Positions 17,733 through 26,765 of a stretch of DNA of 64,000 nucleotides are shown piece by piece. The position numbers and the translations under genes are program-made. Each line of letters opens with the position of its first letter. Within the stretch, counting starts at the first letter, position 1. The DNA is taken from positions 682,001 to 746,000 of the forward strand of contig CAVPJV010000009.1 of NCBI GenBank assembly GCA_963705515.1, given 5' to 3'. The notes below the pieces were generated by a model, which was given only the letters and a program-made list of their open reading frames with translations, was not told the DNA's origin and searched no databases. This DNA is from Gaiellasilicea sp963705515. Lineage in GTDB: Bacteria > Actinomycetota > Thermoleophilia > Gaiellales > Gaiellaceae.

Positions 17733-18767
17733 ATGCGCGCAACGTTGATGTACGGCGCCGGCGACGTCCGCGTCGAGGACGTTCCCGACGCCCATCTGAT
17801 CGAGTCGACCGACGCGCTGGTGCGGGTGACGCGCGCCGGCATCTGCGGCAGCGACCTGTGGCCGTACAAGTCGATGGCGCCGAGCGACTCCGGCCGCCGC
17901 ATGGGACACGAGTTCATCGGCGTCGTCGAGGCCGTCGGCGCCGAGGTGCGCACGGTCAAGCCCGGCGATCTGGTGCTGTCGCCGTTCCTCTGGTCGGACG
18001 GCACCTGCGAGTTCTGCCGCGAAGGGCTGCAGACCGCGTGCCTGCATGGCGGTCGCTACGGCTCGGGACGACGTCGACGGCGGCCAGGGCGAGGCGGTGC
18101 GCGTGCCGCAGGCCGACGGCACGCTGGTCGTGCTGCCCGTCGGCGAGGACGACGCGCTGATGCCGTCGCTGCTCACGCTGTCCGACGTGATGGGCACCGG
18201 CCACCACGCGGCGGTCGTCGCGAAGGTCGCGCCCGGGAAGACGGTCGCCGTCATCGGCGACGGTGCCGTCGGCCTCTGCGGTGTGATCGCCGCCAAGCGC
18301 CTCGGCGCCGAGCAGATCATCCTGCTCGGCCGCCACCCCGAGCGCATCGCGCTCGGCGAGGAGTTCGGTGCCACCGACGTCGTCAGCGAGCGCGGCGACG
18401 AAGCGGTCGAGCGCGTCCGCGAGCTGACCGGCGGCCTCGGTGCGCACTCGGTGCTGGAGTGCGTCGGCCTCGAACGAGGCTGTCGTGACTGCGCTCGAGA
18501 TCGCACGTCCTGGCGGCGCGATCGGTCGGGTCGGCGTGCCCGCAGCACGACGCCACGCCGACCGGCATCGCGTTCTGGAAGAACGCCAGCATGGCCGGCG
18601 GCCCCGCACCCGTGCGGGCCTACATCGACGAGCTGCTGCCGGACGTCCTGGAAGGCCGGATCGAGCCGGGCCGCGTCTTCGACCGGACGGGAACGCTCGA
18701 CGATGTCCCGGACGGCTACCGCGCGATGAACGAGCGCGAGGTCCTCAAGTTCCAGATCGACTTCTAG
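17733..18767 (+). CDS. Zinc-dependent alcohol dehydrogenase (MDR family), three frameshifts
   Basis: The reading from ATG 17733 (AAGGAGGA upstream) gives the GroES-like catalytic domain with GICGSDLWPYK (zinc Cys), GHEFIGVVEAVG, and a structural-zinc region of which CEFCREGLQTAC is seen. Shifts near 18065, 18467 and 18541 connect to VAVIGDGAVGLCGVIAAKRLGA (Rossmann NAD(P) loop), VTALEIARPGGAIGRVGVP and a C-terminal part ending LKFQIDF. About 345 residues in total. It oxidises or reduces an alcohol/aldehyde with NAD(P); the substrate is unknown. Confidence 0.85.
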
Positions 18768-18772
18768 GAGAG

Positions 18773-18850
18773 CTGACGGCTTCCACACCGACGATCACCC
18801 TGAACAACGGCGTCGAGACACCGATACTCGGCTTTGGCGTCTTCCAGAGT
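18773..18850 (+). pseudogene. N-terminal remnant of an aldo/keto reductase
   Basis: Directly after the alcohol dehydrogenase stop, the + strand reads TPTITLNNGVETPILGFGVFQ, an almost canonical aldo/keto reductase N-terminus, without a normal start codon. Similarity stops after about 25 residues and the YceI gene begins on the other strand at 18875. The rest of the reductase (catalytic Tyr, Lys, His) is absent. This looks like a truncated gene left by a deletion or rearrangement. Confidence 0.65.
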
Positions 18851-18874
18851 GTCGTCAGCGGAAAGCGCGTTCGC

Positions 18875-19405
18875 TCATGCGGGCGGTTCTGGTACGACGC
18901 GTGCCTTCACGTGCAGCTTGGCCGGCCGGCGGATGTTCCAGAGCGGGCCTCGGGTCATGCCGAAGCGGCTCTGGTCGATCGTGGTCGTCGCCTCGACCTC
19001 GAGCTCGCCTTCGATGAGCCGGACGGAGGCGTCGAAGGCGACCGGGACGCTCGTGCCGGCTGCGAACAGCGTGCCGGAGACGTGCACACGCCCCGTCTTC
19101 GCCGCGAGGACGCGCGTCGACCTGAACCGCACGAGCGGAAACTCGGCGACGCCGAAGAAGTCGTGCGCCTGCAGGTGCCTGTCGCGCGCGGCGTTGCCGG
19201 TGTCGACGCTCGCGGCGTCGACGATCAGCTCGATCTGAGGGCCGTCCGGGCCGACGGTGTACGAGCCGTCAAAGCGATCGAACCGGCCGCGGACGGTGTG
19301 GAGGCCCCAAAAGTGCTCTACCTCGAACTCGACCGTCGTTTGACTCCGATCGACCGTCCAGCGCTCCATCGTCGTCTGCCGGTTCTCGAGTGCGGTGCTG
19401 CTCAT
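18875..19405 (-). CDS. YceI family lipocalin-like protein
   Basis: About 176 residues starting at ATG 19405 behind AAGGAG. It shows the YceI pattern: WTVDRSQTTVEFEVEHFWGLHTVRGRFDRFDG at the start, LIVDAASVDTGNAARDRHLQAHDFF, and the ending RFGMTRGPLWNIRRPAKLHV. YceI proteins form a hydrophobic barrel that binds isoprenoid or amide lipids. There is no signal peptide, so this copy is probably cytosolic. It follows the AI-2E gene on the same strand and its end abuts the aldo/keto reductase remnant. Confidence 0.85.
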   Translation of the reverse strand: MSSTALENRQTTMERWTVDRSQTTVEFEVEHFWGLHTVRGRFDRFDGSYTVGPDGPQIELIVDAASVDTGNAARDRHLQAHDFFGVAEFPLVRFRSTRVLAAKTGRVHVSGTLFAAGTSVPVAFDASVRLIEGELEVEATTTIDQSRFGMTRGPLWNIRRPAKLHVKARVVPEPPA

Positions 19406-19516
19406 TGTGTCTCCTTGGTCTCGTGGGATCCCTCGGAGCGTGGCCGTGGCCGCTGCCATCCGAGTGCCGCGCGCCGGACCTCCGCTGCCAGGCGGCAATC
19501 ACGCCGATGGCCGCGC

Positions 19517-20575
19517 TCACGACGGGGCGGTGCGGGAGTCCGACTCCTCGGCGGCCAGCGACCCGTGGACGGCGGCGACGACTGCGGCCACCGGCACGGC
19601 CAGAAACGCTCCGGCGATCCCGAAGAGCGAGCCGCCCGCCGTCACGGCGAGCAGCACGACCGCCGGGTGCAGGTGGACGCTGCGGCTCTGGATCGTCGGC
19701 TGAAGGAACGTGCCCTCGAGGAATTGGACGGCGACGACCAGGGCGAGGACCGCGAGCGCGACCTCCCAGCCCCCGTCCGCGAAGCCGACGAGCACCGCGA
19801 CGAGGCCGGAGGCGAGCGAGCCGACGTACGGCACGAACGAGCCCATGAACACCAGCACAGCCAGTGCGAACGCAAGCGGGACGCCGAGCAGCCAGAGCCC
19901 GACCCCGATCAGCAGCGCGTCGACTGTCGCGACCTGCGCCGTCGCGCGAACGAACCCGCCGAGGGCGCCCCACGCGCGCCGCCCCGCACGATCGACCGCC
20001 GGGCGGGTTTCGAACGGGAAGCGCCGCAGGATCGACGCCCAGAGACTCGCCGCCGTCCCGCAGCACGAAGTAGAGCATCGCGACGGCGATCGCGACGCCG
20101 GTGACGATGCCGGCGCCCGCCTGCACGCGGGCGGCGGCATAGCTGGACGCTTGCCGCCACGAGTCCTCCAGCGGTCGACTGGAAGTCGTCCGGCGAGCGG
20201 TGATGTTGAAAGGCTCGCTCTGGATCGCGGGCGACGATGTCGTCGACGGCGCGGGCGACCGAGTCGACGAGCTCGTCGAACTGCTGGACGACCGAGACCG
20301 CCACGATCGAGACCAGCAGCGCGACGACGGCGAGCCCGGTCGGCAGGGCGAGCCCGGCGGCCGCCCGCTCGAGGTGGCGCCGGCCGCGGAACCACGAGGC
20401 CACCGGCGACAGCGCCGGCGCGATCGTGAGCGCGACCGCGATCGGCAGCGCGATCACCCGCACATACCAGACCAGCGCGAGGAGGGACGGCCAGCGCGGA
20501 CGCACAGACGAGCACCCCGCCACGTCCAGGCCGCCGCCCGGTCCGAGGTTGGTCGCTCACCGGCGGCACCTTCAC
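19517..20575 (-). CDS. AI-2E family membrane transporter, several frameshifts
   Basis: Pieces in three frames make one protein of about 350 residues: VWYVRVIALPIAVALTIAPAL (helices 1-2), VSVVQQFDELVDSVARAVDDI (extramembrane part), then after shifts near 20150 and 20045 AIAVAMLYFVLRDGGE, VATVDALLIGVGLWLLGVPLAFAL, a GSFVPYVGSLASG helix and FLEGTFLQPTIQSRSVHLHPAVVLL, the most conserved block. The start is uncertain: GTG at 20560 or 20575 needs another shift near 20500. It is the last gene of a minus-strand membrane/stress operon and differs in sequence from the AI-2E protein at 9.7-10.8 kb. Confidence 0.75.
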   Translation of the reverse strand: MKVPPVSDQPRTGRRPGRGGVLVCASALAVPPRAGLVCAGDRAADRGRAHDRAGAVAGGLVVPRPAPPRAGGRRARPADRARRRRAAGLDRGGLGRPAVRRARRLGRPRRRRHRRPRSRASLSTSPLAGRLPVDRWRTRGGKRPAMPPPACRRAPASSPASRSPSRCSTSCCGTAASLWASILRRFPFETRPAVDRAGRRAWGALGGFVRATAQVATVDALLIGVGLWLLGVPLAFALAVLVFMGSFVPYVGSLASGLVAVLVGFADGGWEVALAVLALVVAVQFLEGTFLQPTIQSRSVHLHPAVVLLAVTAGGSLFGIAGAFLAVPVAAVVAAVHGSLAAEESDSRTAPS

Positions 20576-20607
20576 CGCTCCCGCTCCCCTCGCTGGCTGG
20601 ACGCCGC

Positions 20608-21129
20608 TCAATGGAGGCCTCGCTCCGCGACGAGCAGGAGGACGGCGAGGACGCCGTTCCCCCGCGCCCAGTACCGTGGCTGTGAGCCAGCTCCCTCCGC
20701 GGCGCCGGCCCGCAGCGACTCCCCACCCGGCGGCCTGCACGAGCGTTGCAGCGAGCGCGAGCGTCGCGCCCGTCGAGCGAGACCACGCTCCGGCCCACGC
20801 GAACGCGAGCAGGATGGACGGCAGGGCAGCGGCTTCGACAGAGGCCATTCGCGACACGCGGTCAGGAGCACGTGGCGCGGTCCGAGCGCGTCGCCGCGCC
20901 GTATCCGCTCGCCGACGACCTCCGACCACACATGCGCAGCCCAGAAGACGAGCATCGACCCGAGCAGTGACAAGGTCATCGTGCGCGCGCCCGCTCCCGA
21001 CTCGTAGGCGACGCCGACGACCGAAGCCGCCAGGAACGTGCCGTAGACGGCCGCGCCGAAGCGAATGTCTCGGCGGAGAACGGACGGCAGCTGCGGGCCG
21101 GCCGCGGCGCGCTCGCGACGCTCGAGCAT
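20608..21129 (-). CDS. Integral membrane protein of unknown function, frameshifted
   Basis: From ATG 21129 the protein reads MLERRERAAAGPQLPSVLRRDIRFGAAVYGTFLAAS, has a helix VVGVAYESGAGARTMTLSLLGSMLVFWAAHVW, then (shift near 20865) RMASVEAAALPSILLAFAWAGAW and LALAATLVQAAGWGVAAG, and (shift near 20660) a last helix NGVLAVLLLVAERGLH. Five or so transmembrane helices and about 173 residues. I do not recognise the family. It lies 16 bases downstream of the DUF1003 stop and 33 bases before the AI-2E gene. Confidence 0.6.
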   Translation of the reverse strand: MLERRERAAAGPQLPSVLRRDIRFGAAVYGTFLAASVVGVAYESGAGARTMTLSLLGSMLVFWAAHVWSEVVGERIRRGDALGPRHVLLTACREWPLSKPLPCRPSCSRSRGPERGLARRARRSRSLQRSCRPPGGESLRAGAAEGAGSQPRYWARGNGVLAVLLLVAERGLH

Positions 21130-21144
21130 GACGAGACCCACCGG

Positions 21145-21579
21145 CTACCTCGTGCCTCGTGGCGGCGTCGTGACTCCGTGGATCGCCGTCGTGAGCTCGA
21201 GGATCCGCTGCGAGAGGGCGAGCAGCCCTCGTTCTGCCGGTCTTCTTCTGCACCGTCTGCCACTGCTCGTCCGCGATCACCTGACGCCTCGCGTCCGCCC
21301 GGTTCTGGCTGATCAGCACGAAGGTCGAGAGGAAGATCGCCTCAGCGACACGATCATCGTCAGCAGGCCGAACGGGTAGTCCTCGACGCGGAACCCGATC
21401 CAGCAGCTGAACCAGACGACGTGGATGTAGACGAACGACATCGAGCCGGCGAACGCCGTGATCCGATCTGCAATTCGGTTCTGCAAGCTCTTGGCGCGTT
21501 CCTGAGCGTGCTGGACGAGCGCCGGGTCCGGTTCGGGTGGGAGTGGCGGTCTGCGTTGGAGGCGCGTTGACAGCTCCAT
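21145..21579 (-). CDS. DUF1003 family membrane protein, frameshifted
   Basis: The N-terminal part is LQNRIADRITAFAGSMSFVYIHVVWFSCWIGFRVEDYPFGLLTMIVSL, which is the DUF1003 core (two helices around a W-F segment). Shifts near 21335 and 21245 then give EAIFLSTFVLISQNRADARRQVIADEQWQTV, the family's usual C-terminal block, and a tail ending PPRGTR. About 145 residues. The function is unknown. It starts 3 bases after the stop of the USP-like remnant, so translation is coupled. Confidence 0.8.
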
Positions 21580-21581
21580 GG

Positions 21582-21737
21582 TCAGACCGCTCCCTTCGCG
21601 TGCGGCGGCGGCGCGATCAGCACAGACCGCCGCGCGTGCGTGGCGACATCGTCCGACACGCTGCCGCGGGTGAGCACGCTGAGGCCGGCGCGACGCGCAT
21701 GCGCCGCACCGGCCTCCGCCGGAATGATCGTCTGCAA
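21582..21737 (-). pseudogene. Short universal-stress-protein C-terminal remnant, possibly translated
   Basis: A 51-codon reading starting at TTG 21737, with GGAGGAG eight bases upstream, ends RAGLSVLTRGSVSDDVATHARRSVLIAPPP..., which resembles the final helix and strand of universal stress proteins (G-x-x-x-LGSVS..V..HA..PVLV). The ATP-binding N-terminal 100 residues are missing. It fits exactly between HdeD and DUF1003 in the operon, so it may be a deletion product or a translated mini-protein. Confidence 0.5.
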
Positions 21738-21753
21738 CTCGCTCTCCTCCGCC

Positions 21754-22371
21754 TCAGCCGTGCGTCACGGGCGTCGCCGGGGCGTGCGGCCGGAGGTGTT
21801 GGTCGAGGTCGCCTGCGACGCGCCTGAGCTCGATCGCGAATGCGATCTGCATGACACCGGTCACGAGCGCGAACGCCGCGACGAGCGCCAACAGGGCCAG
21901 TGCTCCTGCACCGGGGTGCCAGAACATGATCACGCCGAACGCAACCGAGAGTACGGCCTCCAGCACGAGCAGCAGCGAGCGTCCGCCGCTGAACGGGAGG
22001 GCGAACGCCAGGGCGAGCTCCAGGATCCCGCTCGCGATCGCCCACGCGGCGATGGCGTAGAGCAGCCCCAACGCCGAGAGGTCGGGCCAGACGAAGACGA
22101 CGATGCCGACCACGACTCCGAGGAGGCCGTCGAAGACGAGCCACGCGCGCCGGCTGCGCTCGAGGGAGGCTCTGAACGCTCCGACGATGCTCGCGACACC
22201 CGAGACGAGCGCGAACGCGCCGAACAGCGCGATCAGTGCCGTCAGGCCGATGTCCGGCCAGATGAGGATGACGACGGCGAACGCGATCGCGAGCACGCCG
22301 CGCAACGCCGAGACCTTCCAGATGCGAGCCAGCTCCCGCTCGCCTTCCTGCAGATGCGTTTCCAAGTTCAT
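21754..22371 (-). CDS. HdeD family membrane protein
   Basis: 205 residues with six transmembrane helices arranged as repeats of the DUF308 pattern: WKVSALRGVLAIAFAVVILIWPDIGLTALI, then GLLGVVVGIVVFVWPDLSALGLLY, then LEAVLSVAFGVIMFWHPGAGALALL. This repeated G-x-x-x-x-x-WP motif defines the HdeD family, linked in enterobacteria to acid resistance. The ATG at 22371 follows AAGGAG and overlaps the upstream stop as ATGA, so it is coupled to the coiled-coil gene. Confidence 0.9.
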   Translation of the reverse strand: MNLETHLQEGERELARIWKVSALRGVLAIAFAVVILIWPDIGLTALIALFGAFALVSGVASIVGAFRASLERSRRAWLVFDGLLGVVVGIVVFVWPDLSALGLLYAIAAWAIASGILELALAFALPFSGGRSLLLVLEAVLSVAFGVIMFWHPGAGALALLALVAAFALVTGVMQIAFAIELRRVAGDLDQHLRPHAPATPVTHG

Positions 22372-22904
22372 CTCATTGCTCCTTTCACGTTCAATTTCGC
22401 CGACAGCTCGTCGGCGTTCTGTTCGAGCGCGTCGCGAACCGCACCGACGCGTTCCCTCTGCTCCTGCCAACCCTGGCCGACGCGGTCGCGTGCCTCGGCA
22501 AGCCGCTCGTCGACAACGAGCCGGCGGGAGCGAACCTCGCCGATCGCCGCCTCGGCCCGCTCGCGCGTCTTCCACGCCTTCGTCGCCACGCTCGTCTGCA
22601 ACCGCTCCAGGTACGCATCCCAGCTCTCGAGCTCTGCCTCCACGGCGGCGGCGAATGTCGCCCAGTCGCCGGAGACTTCTGCGGCCAGCGAATGCTCGGC
22701 GACGTCGAGCCTCGTCCTCAGCTGCCCCAACTTCGCCTCGACCTCGTCGGGCGACAGAAGGGCTGCCGCGCGGACGGATGCCTCCTCCTGCTGCAGTGCG
22801 TCGAGGTGACGGCGAATCCGCGGCGACTCGCCGGCGGCGGCGTGAAGCCGGTCGATCCGGCGGCGGGCCTCTGCGAGCTGGGCCTCGATCGTAGTCGTGC
22901 TCAA
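22368..22904 (-). CDS. Soluble coiled-coil protein of unknown function
   Basis: 178 residues from a TTG at 22904 that sits 8 bases after AGGAGG. The composition is rich in Ala, Glu, Arg and Leu with long heptad stretches (AQLAEARRRIDRLHAAAGE, EVEAKLGQLRTRLDVAEHSLAAEV, AKLNVKG). It has no signal peptide, membrane helix or catalytic motif. It is the first gene of the HdeD/DUF1003/AI-2E operon, so a scaffold or stress role is possible, but nothing in the sequence proves it. Confidence 0.65.
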   Translation of the reverse strand: MSTTTIEAQLAEARRRIDRLHAAAGESPRIRRHLDALQQEEASVRAAALLSPDEVEAKLGQLRTRLDVAEHSLAAEVSGDWATFAAAVEAELESWDAYLERLQTSVATKAWKTRERAEAAIGEVRSRRLVVDERLAEARDRVGQGWQEQRERVGAVRDALEQNADELSAKLNVKGAMR

Positions 22905-22999
22905 GTCCCAAGCCTCCTCTGGTCGTGATCGTTGACGGCACGAAGGATCAGGCCCGCCGATGCCAGAGCTCTGCCAGCCGCGGCGGCGCTTCTGCCAGG

Positions 23000-25888
23000 T
23001 CAGGTGAGCGCGAGGCCCGCGCGCGAGCGCAGCTCGTCCGCGGACGCGGTGTCGCCGCGAGCGTCGGCGATGCTCGCTAGCCCGAGCAGTGCGGCCGTGG
23101 CCGGGCTCCCGGCAAGCGCGATGAAGAGTGCCTCGCGTGCCTCGTGTCGCCGGTGCGCTTCGGACCAGGCGATCACGTCGCGATAGAGGGTCGCGGCGGC
23201 CTCGGCGTCGTCGGCGGCCTCGAGAGCGTGCGCGAGCCTCGCCGTCGCATGCGCGGCCACCCATGACGCCGACGCGGCATCGGCAACCGCCAGGGCGCGG
23301 CGAAACTGTGCTTCGGCCTCGCCGAGGTTCCCGGTCGCGAGCGCGATCGAGCCCAGGCCGGTGAGGGCGAACGAGGCGTGGTCGGCGAAGCCGGCGCGCT
23401 CCGACCGTTCGAGCGCCCGGCGGTACGCGGCGGCCGCCTCCTCGGCGTCGCCGCGCCGCTCCGCCAGCGTGGCCTCGACCAGCGCTGCGGGGACGGCGAG
23501 GACGTCGTAGTCGTCGTAGAGGCGAACGGCGTCGGCGGTCAGCGCAGCTGCCGACGGGATGTCGCCTTGGCCGAGCGCGGCGAGCGCGCCGGTGAGCGCC
23601 GAGGATGCGGCTCCCCATGTGTCCTCCAGCTCGTCGAACTTGCGGCGGGCTTCGTGGGCGAGTGCGAGCGCGCGCTCATGCTGTCCGGCACGGCCGTACG
23701 CGAACGCCAGCGCCAGCTTGATCATGGCGGTCGGCCACGGCGCGTCACTCGCCGCCGCGAGCTCCAGGCCGCGCTGCCCTGCCGCGATCGCCGCGTCGAG
23801 ATCGTCGTCCTCAGTCGCGAGGTAGCAGACGTACGCCAGCAGCTCGATGCGAAGCGGGAGCGGCGCCGCCTCCGCCAACGCCAGTGCGGTCTCGACGAAC
23901 GTACGCCCCTCCGAGACGCGCCCGGCGGTGCCGAAGTACCACCCCAGACCTGCCCCGAGACGGGCGGCGACGAGCGTGTCCTGCGCGTCGCCGGCGTAGG
24001 CCAGGGCGGCCCACAGGTTGTCGCGCTCCAGCTCGAGCCGCTCCATCCACTCCTGCCACTCCGGCCGGCGCAGCCCCGTCCCCGCGGCCTCGGCCAGCGC
24101 CGCGAAGAACTCCGCGTGCGCCTGCCGCGCGGCCGCGAGCTCGCCGCTGTCGGCGAGACGGTCGAGCACGTACTCGCGGACGGTGTCGAGCATGTCGTAC
24201 CGGGCGGCACCCGTCGAGAACGAGGCCGACACGATCGACTTGTCGACCAGTGCCGCGACGAGATACGCGACGGTCGCCTCGTTGAGGTCGCGCGTCGCCG
24301 CGACCGCGGCGAGCGAGTCGAGGGACGCGCCACCGCGGTGCACCGCCAGCTGCTGGAGGAGCGTCTTCTCGTCCCCGTGCAGGAGGTCGTAGCTCCATTC
24401 GACGAGCTCCTGTAGCGACGTGCGGCCCGGGTCGGAGGCCGGCATGTCGCGCAGGAGCGCCGCCCGCCGCTCGAGGATGGAGACGATCTCTGCGAGGCCG
24501 AGCACGTTCACGCGCGCGGCGGCAAGCTCGATCGCGAGCGGCAGCCCGTCCACCCGCCGGACGATCTCCGCCGCCAGCGCGACAGCCTCGTCGTCCGGTC
24601 GAATCCGTGGCGCGACGCCCGCGCACGCTCGAGGAAGAGCTCCACGGCCGCTGAGCCGAGCGGCGCGACGGGGATCCGCACCTCGCTCGCGACGTGAAGC
24701 GCCTCGCGGCTCGTCGCCATGATCCGGACCTCGCGACAGTCGGCGAGGAGCGCCGACACGATCCGCGCCGCCTCGTCGCGTACGTGCTCGCACGCGTCGA
24801 GGACGACGAGCGCGCAGGCGTGCCGAAGCCGCGAGACCACGCGCTCGTGCGGATCGGAACCGCGAACGTCGATGGCGCTCGCCAGGAGCCGGGCGGCGTC
24901 GTCGGCGGCGCCGCCCGCCCGCGCGAAGTCGACGAGCCAGATGCCCTCCGGGAACTCGTGCTCGAGCGAGCGCGCCGTCTCGAGCGCGAGCCGGCTCTTC
25001 CCGACGCCCGGCGGCCCGATGAGCGTGACGAGACGGTGCTCGCGCACGAAGGCGGCGACCTGGGCGAGCTCCTCCTCCCGGCCGACGAACGACGTCGAGG
25101 TTGCGGGGAGGTTGCCGCGGCGCCTGCGCTCGACCGGGACGCCGGCGATCGCGGGATCGTGCGCGAGGATCGCCTCCTGGAGCCGGCGGAGCTCGGGTCC
25201 CGGCTCGAGTCCCAGCTCCTCGGCGAGCACGCGCCGCGCCTCCTGGAACGTCTCCAGCGCGTCGGCCTGCCGGCCGCTGCGATAGAGCGCCAGCGTCAGC
25301 TGCCCCCACAGCCGCTCCCGGAAGGGGTTGTCCGCGAGCGCCGACCGGAGTGCCGGCCCGAGCTCCCGATGCTCGCCGAGCGCGAGCATGACCTCGAAGT
25401 GCTCCTCGAGCGCGTCCACGTGCAGCGCCTCGAGCCGGCGTGCCTCGGCGCTGAACGACGCCGTCCGGGGCAGGCCCTGCAGCGCCGGGCCGCGCCAGAG
25501 GTCCAGCGCCGACGCGACCGCGTCCGCCGCGGACTGCACGTCGCCGTGGCGCAATGCAGCGCGCGTCTCGGCGAGCAGCTCCTCGAACCGCAGCGCGTCC
25601 ACGCGCGCGTCCTTCAGCGCGTAGCCGTCGGACGAGCCGACGATCGATCTCTCTCGGAGCGCCGCGCGAAGGCGCGCGACGTGGTGATGGAGCGCGTTCC
25701 GCGGAGCGGCCGGCAGCTCCTCCCCCCAGAGGCCGTCGACGAGGCGCGTCGACGCCGACCACACGGCCGTTCCGCAGCGCGAGCATCGCCAGCAGCGCTT
25801 GACGCTTCGAGCCGCCCACGTCCGCGAGCGCACCACCCGCGAGCACTTCGAAGGGGCCGAGAAGCCGGATGTCCAGCTGGTCGTGCAT
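23000..25888 (-). CDS. SARP-type regulator with BTAD, NB-ARC-like ATPase and TPR domains, two frameshifts
   Basis: About 960 residues. Domains in order: an OmpR-like winged helix (LDIRLLGPFEVLAGG), the bacterial transcriptional activation domain ending ELGLEPGPELRRLQEAIL, a STAND-type ATPase with P-loop GPPGVGKSRLA, a Walker-B-like strand ALVVLDACEHV and RDMPASDPGRTSLQELVEWSYDLL, then a long TPR/ALPHA-helical tail of about 350 residues. Shifts near 25765 and 24600 break it. AfsR-like SARPs switch on ATP-dependent oligomerisation and often control secondary metabolism or stress genes. It is on the same strand as and directly upstream of the coiled-coil/HdeD operon. Confidence 0.85.
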   Translation of the reverse strand: MHDQLDIRLLGPFEVLAGGALADVGGSKRQALLAMLALRNGRVVGVDAPRRRPLGGGAAGRSAERAPSPRRAPSRGAPREIDRRLVRRLRAEGRARGRAAVRGAARRDARCIAPRRRAVRGGRGRVGAGPLARPGAAGPAPDGVVQRRGTPARGAARGRARGALRGHARARRASGARAGTPVGARGQPLPGAAVGAADAGALSQRPAGRRAGDVPGGAARARRGAGTRAGTRAPPAPGGDPRARSRDRRRPGRAQAPRQPPRNLDVVRRPGGGARPGRRLRARAPSRHAHRAAGRREEPARARDGALARARVPGGHLARRLRAGGRRRRRRRPAPGERHRRSRFRSARARGLAASARLRARRPRRVRARTRRGGADRVGAPRRLSRGPDHGDEPRGASRRERGADPRRAARLSGRGALPRACAGVAPRIRPDDEAVALAAEIVRRVDGLPLAIELAAARVNVLGLAEIVSILERRAALLRDMPASDPGRTSLQELVEWSYDLLHGDEKTLLQQLAVHRGGASLDSLAAVAATRDLNEATVAYLVAALVDKSIVSASFSTGAARYDMLDTVREYVLDRLADSGELAAARQAHAEFFAALAEAAGTGLRRPEWQEWMERLELERDNLWAALAYAGDAQDTLVAARLGAGLGWYFGTAGRVSEGRTFVETALALAEAAPLPLRIELLAYVCYLATEDDDLDAAIAAGQRGLELAAASDAPWPTAMIKLALAFAYGRAGQHERALALAHEARRKFDELEDTWGAASSALTGALAALGQGDIPSAAALTADAVRLYDDYDVLAVPAALVEATLAERRGDAEEAAAAYRRALERSERAGFADHASFALTGLGSIALATGNLGEAEAQFRRALAVADAASASWVAAHATARLAHALEAADDAEAAATLYRDVIAWSEAHRRHEAREALFIALAGSPATAALLGLASIADARGDTASADELRSRAGLALT

Positions 25889-25956
25889 TCGCGGCTGTTG
25901 CCTCCTCGGGCGAGTCTCGCACGCTCGCGCGTCTGCGTGAAGCCCCCGAGAACGCC

Positions 25957-25988
25957 GAAACCCGCCGACCCTGAGATCAGCGGGTTTC
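25957..25988 (-). terminator. Hairpin downstream of the DUF1269 gene
   Basis: GAAACCCGC (25957-25965) and GCGGGTTTC (25980-25988) are perfect complements around a 14-base loop. On the minus strand it follows the DUF1269 stop at 26015 by about 27 bases and precedes the SARP gene at 25888, so it should separate the two transcripts. Confidence 0.65.
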
Positions 25989-26014
25989 GACGACGGGGAG
26001 GCGGCTCGTGCCCG

Positions 26015-26618
26015 TCAGGACACGTGGAGCTTCTCCTTCAGCTTCCCCATCCGCTCGTCGACGTCGGCGTGCACCTCGGCCTTGCGCTGCTCGTGCACCG
26101 TCCGCAGCGCCTCGCGCGCGGCGGCGTCGGCCGCAGCCTCCACCGCCTCGAGCTCGTCCATGACGTCGGCGGCCGACCGACGCGTCACCTCGCCGCCGAC
26201 TTGGTCATCTCGCCGTCGATCACCTCGACCGCCGGCTCCCCGACGCTCGCGATCACGGCAGTCGACTCCGGCGGAATCGCCCGACCGAGGACGGTGAGCG
26301 CCTCATCGGACGTCACGGCGCGATCGATGTCGAACGCGCCGCCGATCAAGTGCACCGCCGCCCCAGCCGAGCATGACCCCGACCGGCCCGCCCAGGACGC
26401 CAATCAGCATCCCGATCAGCGAGCCGCTCGCGGCGCCGACGGGGCCAAGGTTGTCCGCGCCCTCGGGGATCTGCAGCGCGCCCTCCGGGGTGCGCTCCAC
26501 GATCGCCGCGGACTCCAGCACGATGCGACCGCTCGGCGTCGCACTCCTTGAGGACGCTCAACGCCTGGTAGGCCTTGCTCGGCTCGTTGAACCGAACGAC
26601 CACCACGTTCTCTGCCAT
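26015..26618 (-). CDS. DUF1269 family membrane-associated protein, three frameshifts
   Basis: ATG 26618 (AAGGAG upstream) starts MAENVVVVRFNEPSKAYQALSVLKECDAE. Shifts near 26530, 26370 and 26200 then connect IVERTPEGALQIPEG, a glycine-rich segment GSLIGMLIGVLGGPVGVMLGW that may insert in the membrane, FDIDRAVTSDEALTVLGRAIPPESTAVIASVGEP and a long helix ending DERMGKLKEKLHVS. About 200 residues. This order is the DUF1269 pattern, found near stress and membrane genes; the function is unknown. Confidence 0.75.
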
Positions 26619-26765
26619 TGCCACTCCTTTCACTCGAACATCGCTGACGAGCGCAATCTGTCGCGCCTCGCTGCCAAACCGGTGCCAGGAAGCGCGGCGC
26701 CGCTGCCAGCGACGGCTCTCGACACGCACTCCGACTTCCGTGTCGCCGAGCGTAGGATCGCGGTC

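Noticed and set aside
9694..20575. Quorum-sensing export from the AI-2E family names
   Set aside because: Family naming only; no LuxS or autoinducer gene is in view, and members do other transport tasks.
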